From: BOG-938 sp035524315
GTDB lineage: Bacteria > Pseudomonadota > Alphaproteobacteria > Caulobacterales > Caulobacteraceae
Direction: 5' to 3'
NCBI GenBank assembly: GCA_035524315.1
Contig: DATKPD010000078.1
Location: forward strand, 1 to 64,000
Length of the DNA: 64,000 nt
Below the pieces are notes generated by a model. The model was given only the letters and a program-made list of their open reading frames with translations. It had not been told where the DNA came from and made no database searches. The position numbers and the translations under genes are program-made. Positions 16,148 to 23,881 of the stretch are shown one piece after another. Numbering within the stretch: the first letter of the stretch is position 1; each line of letters opens with the position of its first letter.

Positions 16148-17518
16148 ATGCCGACGCCCCAAGCCCTGCCCGCATCCGCCGTCCTGCGCGAAGCCCTGTC
16201 GCGCCATCGCGCCGGAGAGCGCGACGCGGCCGAGACCGCCTATCGTCTCGTCCTGCAGGCCGAGCCGGGCCATGCGCTGGCCAATCACAACCTCGGCGTT
16301 CTGCTGTTGCAGGCGGGCCGCATGGGCGAGGCGCTGGACCGGCTGAGGCGCGCGCTCCTGGCCGAACCGAACGCGGCGCTGCACTGGTTCTCCTACGCCA
16401 AGGGCCTGATGGCGGCGCGGGCGCCAGGCCGGGCGCGCGGCGTGCTGGCCGAGGCCGAGACCCTGGGCCTGGCCGATCAACGCTTCGATCCCTTGCGGGC
16501 GGAGATCGCCACCGACGGATCGGCGGTCGTCGAGGCCGAAGACGCGGCGCTGCTCAACGCCGCCGGCAACGTGTTCCTGGCTCAGGGGCGCACCGAGGAT
16601 GCGATCGTCCGCTACCGCGCCGCCCTGGATATCGCGCCCGATTTCGCCGAGGCGCACTACCGCCTGGGCTCGGTCTTGTCGGAGAACGGGCGGGTGCCCG
16701 AAGGCTTCGCTCATTACATGCGCCGGGCGGAGTTGGCGCACGGCGCAGCGCCGGCCGATCCCGCGTCCGATCCGCCGCACAAGGCCCGGCACGACGAAGC
16801 CCAGCGCGCGCATCTGGCGGCCCGTGGCATCGCCGCCGCATTCCATCTTGCCGAGGGCGACCGCCTGGCGGGGCCGGCGGTCGATCCCGCGAACGCCACC
16901 CCCACGCTGTTCGACGCTTGGCGCCGCGCCGCGCCGCAGATGGCGGTGATCGACGGCTTCCTCAGCCCAGAGGCCCTGCGGAGCCTGCGCGCCTACTGCG
17001 CCGACTCGACCGTGTGGCGGAAGGTCTACGCGGCCGGCTATCTGGGCGCCGCGCCCGAGGACGGCTTCGCCTGCCCGCTGCTGGCGCAGATCGTCGAGGA
17101 GGTGCAACAGGTCTATCGGCCGATCCTGGCCGGTCTCCGGTTCCGCTATTTGGGGGCCTTCAAGTATGACAGCGAAACCTGCGGCGGGACCAATACCCAC
17201 GGCGACAACTGCGCCATCAACGTCAACCTCTACATCACGCCCGACGACGCCAACCTTGATCCCGACCATGGCGGCATGTTGATCTGGAACCGGCCGGCGG
17301 CCGATCTGGCCGAACTGCGCCGCTACAACGCCGACGAGCCGGCGCTGAACGCCATGCTGGAGCGCGAGGGCGCACCGGTCACGGTCGTACCCCATCGGGC
17401 CAACCGGGCGGTGATCTTCAGATCGAGCCTGTTTCACCGAACGGACCGCTTCGCCTTTCGGCCTGACTACCTGTCGCGCCGGATCAACGTGTCCCTGCTC
17501 TTCGGCGATCTCGACTAG
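16148..17518 (+). CDS. TPR protein with C-terminal 2-oxoglutarate/Fe(II) oxygenase-like domain
   Basis: 456 residues from the ATG at 16148 (MPTPQALP). The open frame is longer upstream, but that part overlaps the divergent cytochrome gene. TPR-type repeats fill about 10-200 (AETAYRLVLQAEPGHALANHNLGVLL and similar). A C-terminal double-stranded beta-helix domain (about 255-456) has the iron-type triad pattern: HGD (in THGDNCAINVN), a distal His (SSLFHRTD) and an Arg (SRRINVSLLFG) that could hold 2-oxoglutarate. Such fusions are predicted hydroxylases of proteins or glycans. No signal peptide, so it is cytoplasmic. It is divergent from the cytochrome-HhH gene with almost touching starts. Confidence 0.8.
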   Translation: MPTPQALPASAVLREALSRHRAGERDAAETAYRLVLQAEPGHALANHNLGVLLLQAGRMGEALDRLRRALLAEPNAALHWFSYAKGLMAARAPGRARGVLAEAETLGLADQRFDPLRAEIATDGSAVVEAEDAALLNAAGNVFLAQGRTEDAIVRYRAALDIAPDFAEAHYRLGSVLSENGRVPEGFAHYMRRAELAHGAAPADPASDPPHKARHDEAQRAHLAARGIAAAFHLAEGDRLAGPAVDPANATPTLFDAWRRAAPQMAVIDGFLSPEALRSLRAYCADSTVWRKVYAAGYLGAAPEDGFACPLLAQIVEEVQQVYRPILAGLRFRYLGAFKYDSETCGGTNTHGDNCAINVNLYITPDDANLDPDHGGMLIWNRPAADLAELRRYNADEPALNAMLEREGAPVTVVPHRANRAVIFRSSLFHRTDRFAFRPDYLSRRINVSLLFGDLD

Positions 17519-17530
17519 ATCCGGCGGGCG

Positions 17531-17548
17531 GATGCGCAGGCCCGCATC
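17531..17548. terminator. Candidate hairpin between convergent genes
   Basis: GATGCG (17531-17536) and CGCATC (17543-17548) pair around a six-base loop just after the oxygenase stop, between two convergent genes. With no U-tract it is at best a weak bidirectional terminator. Confidence 0.3.
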
Positions 17549-17603
17549 GCGCCCGGCCGGAACAGGCGATGATAGCGCCATCGGAGGCGAGACCGCGGCC
17601 GGG

Positions 17604-18587
17604 TCAGGCCAGGGCGCGCAACTGCTGTATCGCCGCCTCGATTTGCGGCTTGTGAGCGTCCTCCAACTGCAGGCCCGGCGGCCGCACATGGGCTTGCCCG
17701 CGTCCCAGCAGCAGGCTGACGGCGTATTTGTTGGCGGCCGATCCGCTCGCGCCCGCCGCCGTCGCCTTGAACATGACCTGGGCGTCAGCCAGCTTCTGGA
17801 TCGCCGGCTTGACGTCCTGGCCGGCCCGGTGGGCCTGGAACACCGCCGCGACCAGGTGGGTGTAGACGTTGCCCGACGCCAGGATGCACCCATTGCCGTT
17901 CTTCAGCGTGGCTTCCAGGTTGTTGTCCGTGCCGGTCACCACGTTCAGCCCCGGCAGCGCAGCGGTGATCGCCGCGAACTCGGCCGGGTCGCCGTTGGAA
18001 TCCTTTACACCGACGAAGTTGGGATATTGGGTCAGGGACTTGAAGACCGACACGTCCACCGGCACGCCTGTCACGCGCGGAATATGATAGTAGCGGACCG
18101 GCGTCTTGATCTGGGCGAACACCTGGTCGAAGTAGGCGGTCACGCCCTGCCCCTTGGGGTTCTTGTCGTAGAACGGCGGCACGATCAGCACGCTGTCGGC
18201 GCCATTGTCGGCCGCGTGGCGGCTGAGTTCGATCGTCTCGGGCAGGTTGGCGGTGCCGGTCCCGACAATGAAGTCCAGACCGTGCTTGTTGCGCGAGGCC
18301 TGCTCCAGGATGCGCTTGCGTTCGGCGACGGAGAAGGCCTGGGCTTCTCCGGTGGTGCCCAGCACCAGCACCCCGTCCGCGCCCTGGCTTTTCCAATAGG
18401 CCAGCATCGCGTCATAGGCGCCCGGATCGAAGTCGCCCCGGCTGTCCATAGGCGTCAGCGCCGCCACCCAGAAGCGGTCGCGGGGGGCCTTTAGCGGATC
18501 GATGGCCGCCGCGGCCGCTTGCGCGATGCCGGACGCGGCGATGGCGCCGACGGCCAAGCCCATCACTGATCTGCGAGTATTTTCCAT
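17604..18587 (-). CDS. Tat-exported DapA-like (DHDPS/NAL family) aldolase
   Basis: 327 residues from the ATG at 18587. A GGGAGG site lies six bases ahead of it and immediately before another ATG, so the inner ATG is preferred. The N-terminus MENTRRSVMGLAVGAIAAS ending in AQA looks like a twin-arginine leader. The rest is a complete class I aldolase TIM barrel: GTTGEA (pyruvate-binding loop), YYHIPRVTG (catalytic Tyr) and VGVKDSNG (Schiff-base Lys). Members include dihydrodipicolinate synthase, N-acetylneuraminate lyase and keto-deoxy-sugar or aromatic aldolases, nearly always cytoplasmic. Export argues against lysine synthesis. The physiological substrate is unknown. Confidence 0.85.
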   Translation of the reverse strand: MENTRRSVMGLAVGAIAASGIAQAAAAAIDPLKAPRDRFWVAALTPMDSRGDFDPGAYDAMLAYWKSQGADGVLVLGTTGEAQAFSVAERKRILEQASRNKHGLDFIVGTGTANLPETIELSRHAADNGADSVLIVPPFYDKNPKGQGVTAYFDQVFAQIKTPVRYYHIPRVTGVPVDVSVFKSLTQYPNFVGVKDSNGDPAEFAAITAALPGLNVVTGTDNNLEATLKNGNGCILASGNVYTHLVAAVFQAHRAGQDVKPAIQKLADAQVMFKATAAGASGSAANKYAVSLLLGRGQAHVRPPGLQLEDAHKPQIEAAIQQLRALA

Positions 18588-18708
18588 GGTCATCCTCCCG
18601 ATCGCCTGCTTACGGCTTATTGGCGGGCGCACGCCCTTGCGGGCGACGATACAACCATCGCGAGGCCCTTGTCAGCCCGGCTTGTAAACGAACGTCAGGA
18701 TCGGCCCG

Positions 18709-19578
18709 TCAGTGAACGAAGCCCATGACCGCGCCGCCCAGCAGGATGACCCCAAGCGCGGCCCGGTAAGCCACGAACGGCCAGGTCGAGGCGCGCTCAA
18801 GGAAGCGCATAAGGCCCCAGATGGTGATGAAGGCGGACACCGCGCCGATGGCCACGCCGACCCCGAGGATGGCCCAGCCATGGCCGCCCAGATGCACCTT
18901 GTGCAACTCCCAAAGCTCCTTGACGCCGGCCAGGGCGATGGCGGGTATGCCCAGCAGGAAGGCGAAGCGGGCAGCCTCCTCGCGCTTGAAGCCCAGCGCC
19001 AGGGCCGCGGTCAAGGTCGAGCCCGACCGGGACACGCCGGGGATCAGCGCGCCGATCTGGGCGACGCCGACCAGGATCGCGTCGAGGAAGCCGGCGTTGG
19101 CCATGGTGCGGGCGTGCCGGGCGCCGACTTCGGCGAGGCCGAGCAGCACCGCCATCGCCAGGCAGGCCACGCCGATCGCGGGAATGCTGCGCAAGGGCGA
19201 ATCGCAGGCGTTGAGGATCGGCGACAGCAACAGGCCGCCGATGACGATCGGCGCCGTGGCGACGAGAATGTAGATCACCAGCTTCAGATCGTGATCGTCG
19301 TACTGCCGCCGCGCCAGGGCGCCGGCCGAGCCCCGGGTCAGGGCCACGATGTCCCCCCAGAAATAGCTTAGGACGGCGGCGAGCGCGGCGAGCTGCATGG
19401 CCGCGGAAAAGGCCGCGCCGGGGTCGGGCCAGCCGAGCAAGGCCGGCACGATGCGCATATGCGCCGTGGAGGAAATCGGCAGAAGCTCGGTGATGCCTTG
19501 CACCACCCCCAGGAACGCCACCCTACCATAGCCCAGAGCGATAAATCCCGTATCAACGCCAGCGCACGCTGCAGCCAT
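18709..19578 (-). CDS. uppP: Undecaprenyl-diphosphatase UppP (BacA)
   Basis: A 289-residue polytopic membrane enzyme that dephosphorylates undecaprenyl diphosphate to recycle the lipid carrier for peptidoglycan; extra copies give bacitracin tolerance. The two family motifs are present: GVVQGITELLPISSTAHM near the N-terminus (catalytic Glu and Ser) and PGVSRSGSTLTAALALGF in the second half (catalytic Arg). Eight or so hydrophobic helices are visible. Length is normal. The first 15 or so residues are slightly extended. It sits 121 bases after the DapA-like gene and shows no functional link with it. Confidence 0.93.
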   Translation of the reverse strand: MAAACAGVDTGFIALGYGRVAFLGVVQGITELLPISSTAHMRIVPALLGWPDPGAAFSAAMQLAALAAVLSYFWGDIVALTRGSAGALARRQYDDHDLKLVIYILVATAPIVIGGLLLSPILNACDSPLRSIPAIGVACLAMAVLLGLAEVGARHARTMANAGFLDAILVGVAQIGALIPGVSRSGSTLTAALALGFKREEAARFAFLLGIPAIALAGVKELWELHKVHLGGHGWAILGVGVAIGAVSAFITIWGLMRFLERASTWPFVAYRAALGVILLGGAVMGFVH

Positions 19579-19861
19579 GATGTCCTCTTTAAGCCGGCCT
19601 AGTTTGGGTTACAAAAACCTGGAGTGCGCCTTCTCTAACCCCGAGTTGGCCAAACCACGAAGACGGTTCTTTGTGACGGTGCTTGCATGGCCGGCCGATA
19701 ATGCCGCGCTTGTCGCCCACTGACGCATTTCTGGGCGGCCATTTGGCCGGTTCGCGCTGGCGGGCGGCGAGAACAATCGCTTGCATTGCTAACAATCTTT
19801 GGCACACAACTGTCCGGCAATTCCAAAAACAAGCCGTCGGGTTTCGTCAGGGAGGAAAGCG
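19579..19861. other. Divergent intergenic region between uppP and the tannase gene
   Basis: 283 bases holding the promoters of two divergent genes. The middle is AT-richer than its surroundings (about 19770-19830), with ACAATC occurring twice and a TTGCATTGCTAACAAT stretch that could be an operator. No convincing -35/-10 pair was found. A strong GGGAGGAAA ribosome site precedes the tannase ATG. Confidence 0.4.
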
Positions 19862-21598
19862 ATGGTCCGAGGTCGCCGTCGAGCTGCGAGCGCGGGCCGG
19901 TTGGGCCTGCTTCTCACCACCGCCGCCTGTCTGACCACGGGTCTGGCGGTCAAGGCCCAGGCCGCCGATCATCTGCCCCTGCCGATCGTCAAGCCGGTCA
20001 TCGGCTGCGACCAGCTGGCCAAGGTGCAGTTGGGCAAGATCGACGGCTCGGCGGTGACGATCAAGTCGGCCAGCGTGTTGCAGACCCCCAAGGGATCCTA
20101 TTGCCAGGTAGTGGGCGCGTTCGAGCCGGCGGCCGAGTTCGAGGTCGATCTGCCGATTGAGCACTGGACCCAGCGCCTGGAGCAGAACGCCAGCACCGGG
20201 GCGCATCTGGGCGTGTCCAGCGCCTCGGACCTCGCCCTTAACGGCGAGCTGGCGGTGGCGGTCAATGACAGGGGCGGCCGGGCCGGCCGGGGCGACTGGA
20301 CCCTCGATCCCGCGCGGCGCATCAGTTGGGCCTACGAGGCCAATCACCAGACGGCGGTGCTGTCCAAGGCCCTGATCAAGGCGTTCTACGACCAAGGCCC
20401 CCGTTTCAGCTATTTCATGGGCTGCTCGGGCGGTGGGCGCGAAAGCATGATCGAGGCCCAGCGCTGGCCCGACGACTTCGACGGCGTTAGCGCCGGCGCC
20501 GCGGCCATGATGCTCAACATCAGCAATGGCGGCTTCTACCACTCGTGGGAATTCCACGTGAACAAGCGCCCCGACGGCTCGCCGATCCTGGTCAAGGACC
20601 GGCTGGGCGTCCTACACGACGCGGTCGTGGCGCACTGCGCGGCGGTCTCGGGCGTGATCGACGGCATGCTGCAGGTTCCCACCGCGTGCAAGTTCGATCC
20701 GTCGTGGGTGCAGTGCGGCTCGGCGGGCGTCGATCCTGCCAAGTGCCTGACCCCCGAAGAGACCGCCGTGGCGGTGAAGCTCTACGACGGCGCCAGCGAC
20801 GACGGCCGCTACTTCGAGATGAAGGGCTTTCCTCTGGGTTCGGAGACCCACTGGGAGTTGAGCACCCCCGGCAAGGATTCCGACGCGCAGAACAAGCCCG
20901 GCCGCAGCCTGCAGTATCTGCTGCCCCTGCCCGAGGCCAACCAGCCGATCCCGACGCTGGACGCCGCGTTCCAGTTCAACCAGGCGTGGTTCGACAAACT
21001 CGGCGTGCTAGCCCCCCTTTACAACGCCGGCGACACCGACCTGCGTCCGTTCGAGCAGCACGGCGGCAAGCTGATCCTGTGGCATGGCGCGGCCGATCTG
21101 CAGGTGCAGCAGGACATCGCCATCGTCTACTACGAGGGGGTGCAAAAGCTGCTCGGCCCCAAGACCACCGACGGCTTCATGCGGCTGTTCACCTTGCCGG
21201 GCGTGGGCCACTGCGGCGGCGGTGACGGGCCCGACCAGATCGACCTGTTCAAGGCCCTGACCGCGTGGACCGAGCTCAACCAGGCGCCGGACATGATCAT
21301 CGCTGGCAAGCTTGCGCCCAAGGCGCGTGGCGCCGGCGGCGGCGAGCCGCGCGAGGGCTTCGGCCCGCCCTATCAACCGGCGCCCAGGACCGACTTCCTC
21401 TACACCCGGCCGATCTATCCCTTCCCATACATCGCCAAATACAGCGGCAAGGGCGATCCGACGGACGCGGCCAGCTATGTCCGCGTGCAGTCCAAGGTGA
21501 AAATGCCCGAGGTGATCGACAGCGAGGCGATGGCCCTGATCGGCCCGGACAACGTCAAAAAGTACCGCGTCGAAAACGGCAACACGGTTCCGCAGTAA
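19862..21598 (+). CDS. Exported tannase/feruloyl esterase family hydrolase
   Basis: 578 residues from the ATG at 19862, chosen because of the GGGAGGAAA site eight bases ahead; an ATG 63 bases upstream lacks one. The signal peptide ends near residue 35 (KAQAA). The nucleophile motif GCSGGG places Ser at about 189. The acid Asp413 lies in LWHGAADLQV and the His450 in PGVGHCGGGDGPD. A CKFDP...C cysteine region in the lid domain is typical of the family. These enzymes cut gallate, ferulate or chlorogenate esters, or MHET-like aromatic esters. It stands alone on the plus strand and is related to the second tannase-like gene at 45972. Confidence 0.88.
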   Translation: MVRGRRRAASAGRLGLLLTTAACLTTGLAVKAQAADHLPLPIVKPVIGCDQLAKVQLGKIDGSAVTIKSASVLQTPKGSYCQVVGAFEPAAEFEVDLPIEHWTQRLEQNASTGAHLGVSSASDLALNGELAVAVNDRGGRAGRGDWTLDPARRISWAYEANHQTAVLSKALIKAFYDQGPRFSYFMGCSGGGRESMIEAQRWPDDFDGVSAGAAAMMLNISNGGFYHSWEFHVNKRPDGSPILVKDRLGVLHDAVVAHCAAVSGVIDGMLQVPTACKFDPSWVQCGSAGVDPAKCLTPEETAVAVKLYDGASDDGRYFEMKGFPLGSETHWELSTPGKDSDAQNKPGRSLQYLLPLPEANQPIPTLDAAFQFNQAWFDKLGVLAPLYNAGDTDLRPFEQHGGKLILWHGAADLQVQQDIAIVYYEGVQKLLGPKTTDGFMRLFTLPGVGHCGGGDGPDQIDLFKALTAWTELNQAPDMIIAGKLAPKARGAGGGEPREGFGPPYQPAPRTDFLYTRPIYPFPYIAKYSGKGDPTDAASYVRVQSKVKMPEVIDSEAMALIGPDNVKKYRVENGNTVPQ

Positions 21599-21889
21599 GC
21601 GGCGCCGGCCGCCGAAAATCCCTCGCCTTCCACGCCGGTCGCTTGGCGGCCCGCGACAAGTCCGTGCGCGTTCGAAGGCGACCCCGCGGGCGCGCAGCGC
21701 CGCGCGAGTCCGGCAAAGCTGCGGCGGCGTTGGGCGCCTCAGCTCAGCTTTCGGCCAATCGCGGAACAATGCCGGTTATTCACGCCCCGCCGTCGCCGCG
21801 AAGGCGCCCGCCAACGCGGTCTGGGGTAATTTCAGCCGGGAACATTCAGATCGTCTGCCTGGTTCGAGTTTGGGTTTCGACTGCACCTT
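21599..21889. other. Gene-poor spacer before the acetyltransferase gene
   Basis: 291 bases without a supported gene. It is GC-rich with several imperfect GC palindromes near the start (GGCGCCGGCCGCC) that may help terminate the tannase transcript. No clear promoter or repeat was seen. Confidence 0.3.
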
Positions 21890-22465
21890 ATGGAGACCCA
21901 CGCTCCGACGACCCAGCCGACGCTGCGGACCGCCAGGCCGACGGACGCCATGGCGATCGCCCAGGTTCACGTCGCCTCCTGGCGCGAAACCTACGCCGGC
22001 TCACCCCCAGGCGCGGTTTTCGCCGCCCGCGCGCCGGAGGACGCCGCCGCGTTCTGGGCGGCCCGGCTCGGCCCGCGGGAGCCCGGCGCCGGCGGCGAGG
22101 TGTTCGTCGCGGAGACCGAAGGCCGGATCATCGCCTTCGGCGCGTGCGGCGCCCAGAGGACGACCATGTTCGGCAAACCCAGCACAGACGCCGAGATCGA
22201 AGCGCTTCACGTCCTGAAGCCCCAGCAGGGGCAGGGCGTCGGGCGACGCTTGATGACGGCCATGGCCGACGGCTTGCTGGAGCGCGGCTATGAAGGCTGC
22301 TGCGTGTGGATTCCGCTCCCCAACGACGGGGCGCGCGCGTTCTTCGAACGATGGGGCGGCGAGCCCGTCGCCATGAAGAAGGAATATCACCCGCAATCGA
22401 CGGTGAGCGAGGTCGCCTATCGCTGGCGGGATTTGACCTTGCTGGCCCAGTCGCTCAAGCCCTAG
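21890..22465 (+). CDS. GNAT family N-acetyltransferase
   Basis: A 191-residue protein with one GNAT fold: N-terminal LRTARPTDAMAIAQVHVASWRETY, central beta strands (EVFVAETEGRIIAFG), and the acetyl-CoA pyrophosphate loop QQGQGVGRRLM (about 112-122) followed by the helix and WIPLPNDGARAFFERWGGEPV. The substrate cannot be predicted. The ribosome site is weak, so the start is the least certain part. It ends 11 bases before the amidohydrolase gene and is probably co-transcribed. Confidence 0.85.
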   Translation: METHAPTTQPTLRTARPTDAMAIAQVHVASWRETYAGSPPGAVFAARAPEDAAAFWAARLGPREPGAGGEVFVAETEGRIIAFGACGAQRTTMFGKPSTDAEIEALHVLKPQQGQGVGRRLMTAMADGLLERGYEGCCVWIPLPNDGARAFFERWGGEPVAMKKEYHPQSTVSEVAYRWRDLTLLAQSLKP

Positions 22466-22476
22466 GAAAGGCGGGC

Positions 22477-23832
22477 ATGAGCCGATCCCTGTTCCTGAAG
22501 AACGCCGACGTCGTGGTGACGATGGACGCCGACCGGCGGGAGCTGCGCGGCGCCTCCATCCATGTCCTGGGCGACCGGATCGCCGCCATCGGGACCGACC
22601 TGCCGACGCCGGGCGCTGTGGACGAGGTGATCGATCTGGCCGGTCATCTGGTGTGCCCCGGTCTGGTCAATACACATCACCACATGTTCCAGAGCCTGAC
22701 CCGCGCGATCCCTGCGGCCCAGGACGCCAGCCTGTTCGGCTGGCTGCAGACGCTCTATCCGATCTGGTCGCGGCTGACGCCGGAGATGGTCAAGGTATCG
22801 ACCCAGACGGCCATGGCCGAGCTGCTGCTGAGCGGCTGCACCACATCCTCAGACCACCTCTACCTCTACCCCAACGGCGCGCGCCTGGACGACAGCATCG
22901 AGGGCGCGCTTGAGATCGGCATGCGCTTTCACGCCGCGCGGGGCGCCATGAGCATTGGCGAGAGCGACGGGGGCCTGCCGCCCGATGCGCTGGTCGAGCG
23001 CGAGGCCGACATCCTGCGCGACAGCCAGCGGGTGATCGACGCCTTTCATGATCCGGGGCCGCGATCAATGTTGCGGGTGGCGCTGGCCCCTTGCTCGCCC
23101 TTTTCGGTCAGTCGCGAACTGATGCGCGACAGCGCGGAGCTCGCGCGCGAATGCGGCGTGAGCCTGCACACCCACTTGGCGGAAAACGCCGACGACGTGG
23201 CCTACAGCCTGGAGCGGTTCAACTGCACCCCCGCGCACTATGCCGAGAGCCTGGGCTGGCTGGGTCCCGACGTATGGCACGCCCACTGCGTCCAGCTTGA
23301 CGAGGAAGGCGTGGCCCTGTTCGGCCGCTCGCGCACGGGCGTGGCCCACTGCCCGTGCTCGAATATGCGCCTGGGCTCGGGCGTCGCGCCGATAACGCGC
23401 ATGCTGAAGGCCGGCGTGCCGCTGGGCATAGGGGTGGATGGCTCAGCCTCCAACGACAGCGGCGACCTGCTGGGCGAACTTCGCCAGGCTCTGCTGCTGC
23501 AGCGCGTACAGCACGGCCCTGGCGCCCTCAGCGCCCGCCAGGCCCTGGAGATGGGAACCTTGGGCGGGGCCAAGGTGCTGGGGCGCGACGACGTCGGCGC
23601 CCTGGCGCCTGGCATGGCGGCGGACCTGGCGGTGTTCGACCTGGGCGCCCTGGCCTTGGCGGGGGCCCTGCACGATCCGGTCGCGGCTCTGATCTTCTGC
23701 GCGCCCCTGCGCAGCGCCTACACCATCGTCAATGGCCGGGTGGTGGTGCGCGAGGGCCGCCTGGAGACACTGGATCTGCGCGCGCTGATCGCGCGGCACA
23801 ACCGGCTGGCGGGCCAGCTGGTGAACGGCTAG
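22477..23832 (+). CDS. Amidohydrolase of the 8-oxoguanine deaminase/AtzB type
   Basis: 451 residues from the ATG at 22477, which follows GGAAAGGCGGGC; the frame is open further upstream only by overlap with the GNAT gene. Zinc-site residues of the class I amidohydrolase barrel are all visible: HHH at 67-69, HTHLAEN (His231, His233, Glu236), HAH (268-270) and GVDGSASND with Asp321. The stretch SDGGLPPD near 164 and the overall motif pattern match 8-oxoguanine deaminases and hydroxyatrazine ethylaminohydrolases. The neighbouring NCS2 purine-type permease and TonB receptor support a purine or purine-like substrate. Cytoplasmic. Confidence 0.85.
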   Translation: MSRSLFLKNADVVVTMDADRRELRGASIHVLGDRIAAIGTDLPTPGAVDEVIDLAGHLVCPGLVNTHHHMFQSLTRAIPAAQDASLFGWLQTLYPIWSRLTPEMVKVSTQTAMAELLLSGCTTSSDHLYLYPNGARLDDSIEGALEIGMRFHAARGAMSIGESDGGLPPDALVEREADILRDSQRVIDAFHDPGPRSMLRVALAPCSPFSVSRELMRDSAELARECGVSLHTHLAENADDVAYSLERFNCTPAHYAESLGWLGPDVWHAHCVQLDEEGVALFGRSRTGVAHCPCSNMRLGSGVAPITRMLKAGVPLGIGVDGSASNDSGDLLGELRQALLLQRVQHGPGALSARQALEMGTLGGAKVLGRDDVGALAPGMAADLAVFDLGALALAGALHDPVAALIFCAPLRSAYTIVNGRVVVREGRLETLDLRALIARHNRLAGQLVNG

Positions 23833-23833
23833 G

Positions 23834-23865
23834 CGGACGCCCCGCCATGGCGGGCGAGGCGTCCG
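23834..23865. terminator. Strong hairpin between convergent genes (bidirectional terminator)
   Basis: An eight-base outer stem (CGGACGCC at 23834-23841 with GGCGTCCG at 23858-23865) encloses a perfect 14-base palindrome (23841-23854, CCCGCC/GGCGGG around ATGG). It starts two bases after the amidohydrolase stop and ends 16 bases before the convergent TonB-receptor stop, so it probably ends transcription from both sides. Confidence 0.6.
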
Positions 23866-23881
23866 GACCCATGCTTGTTGC

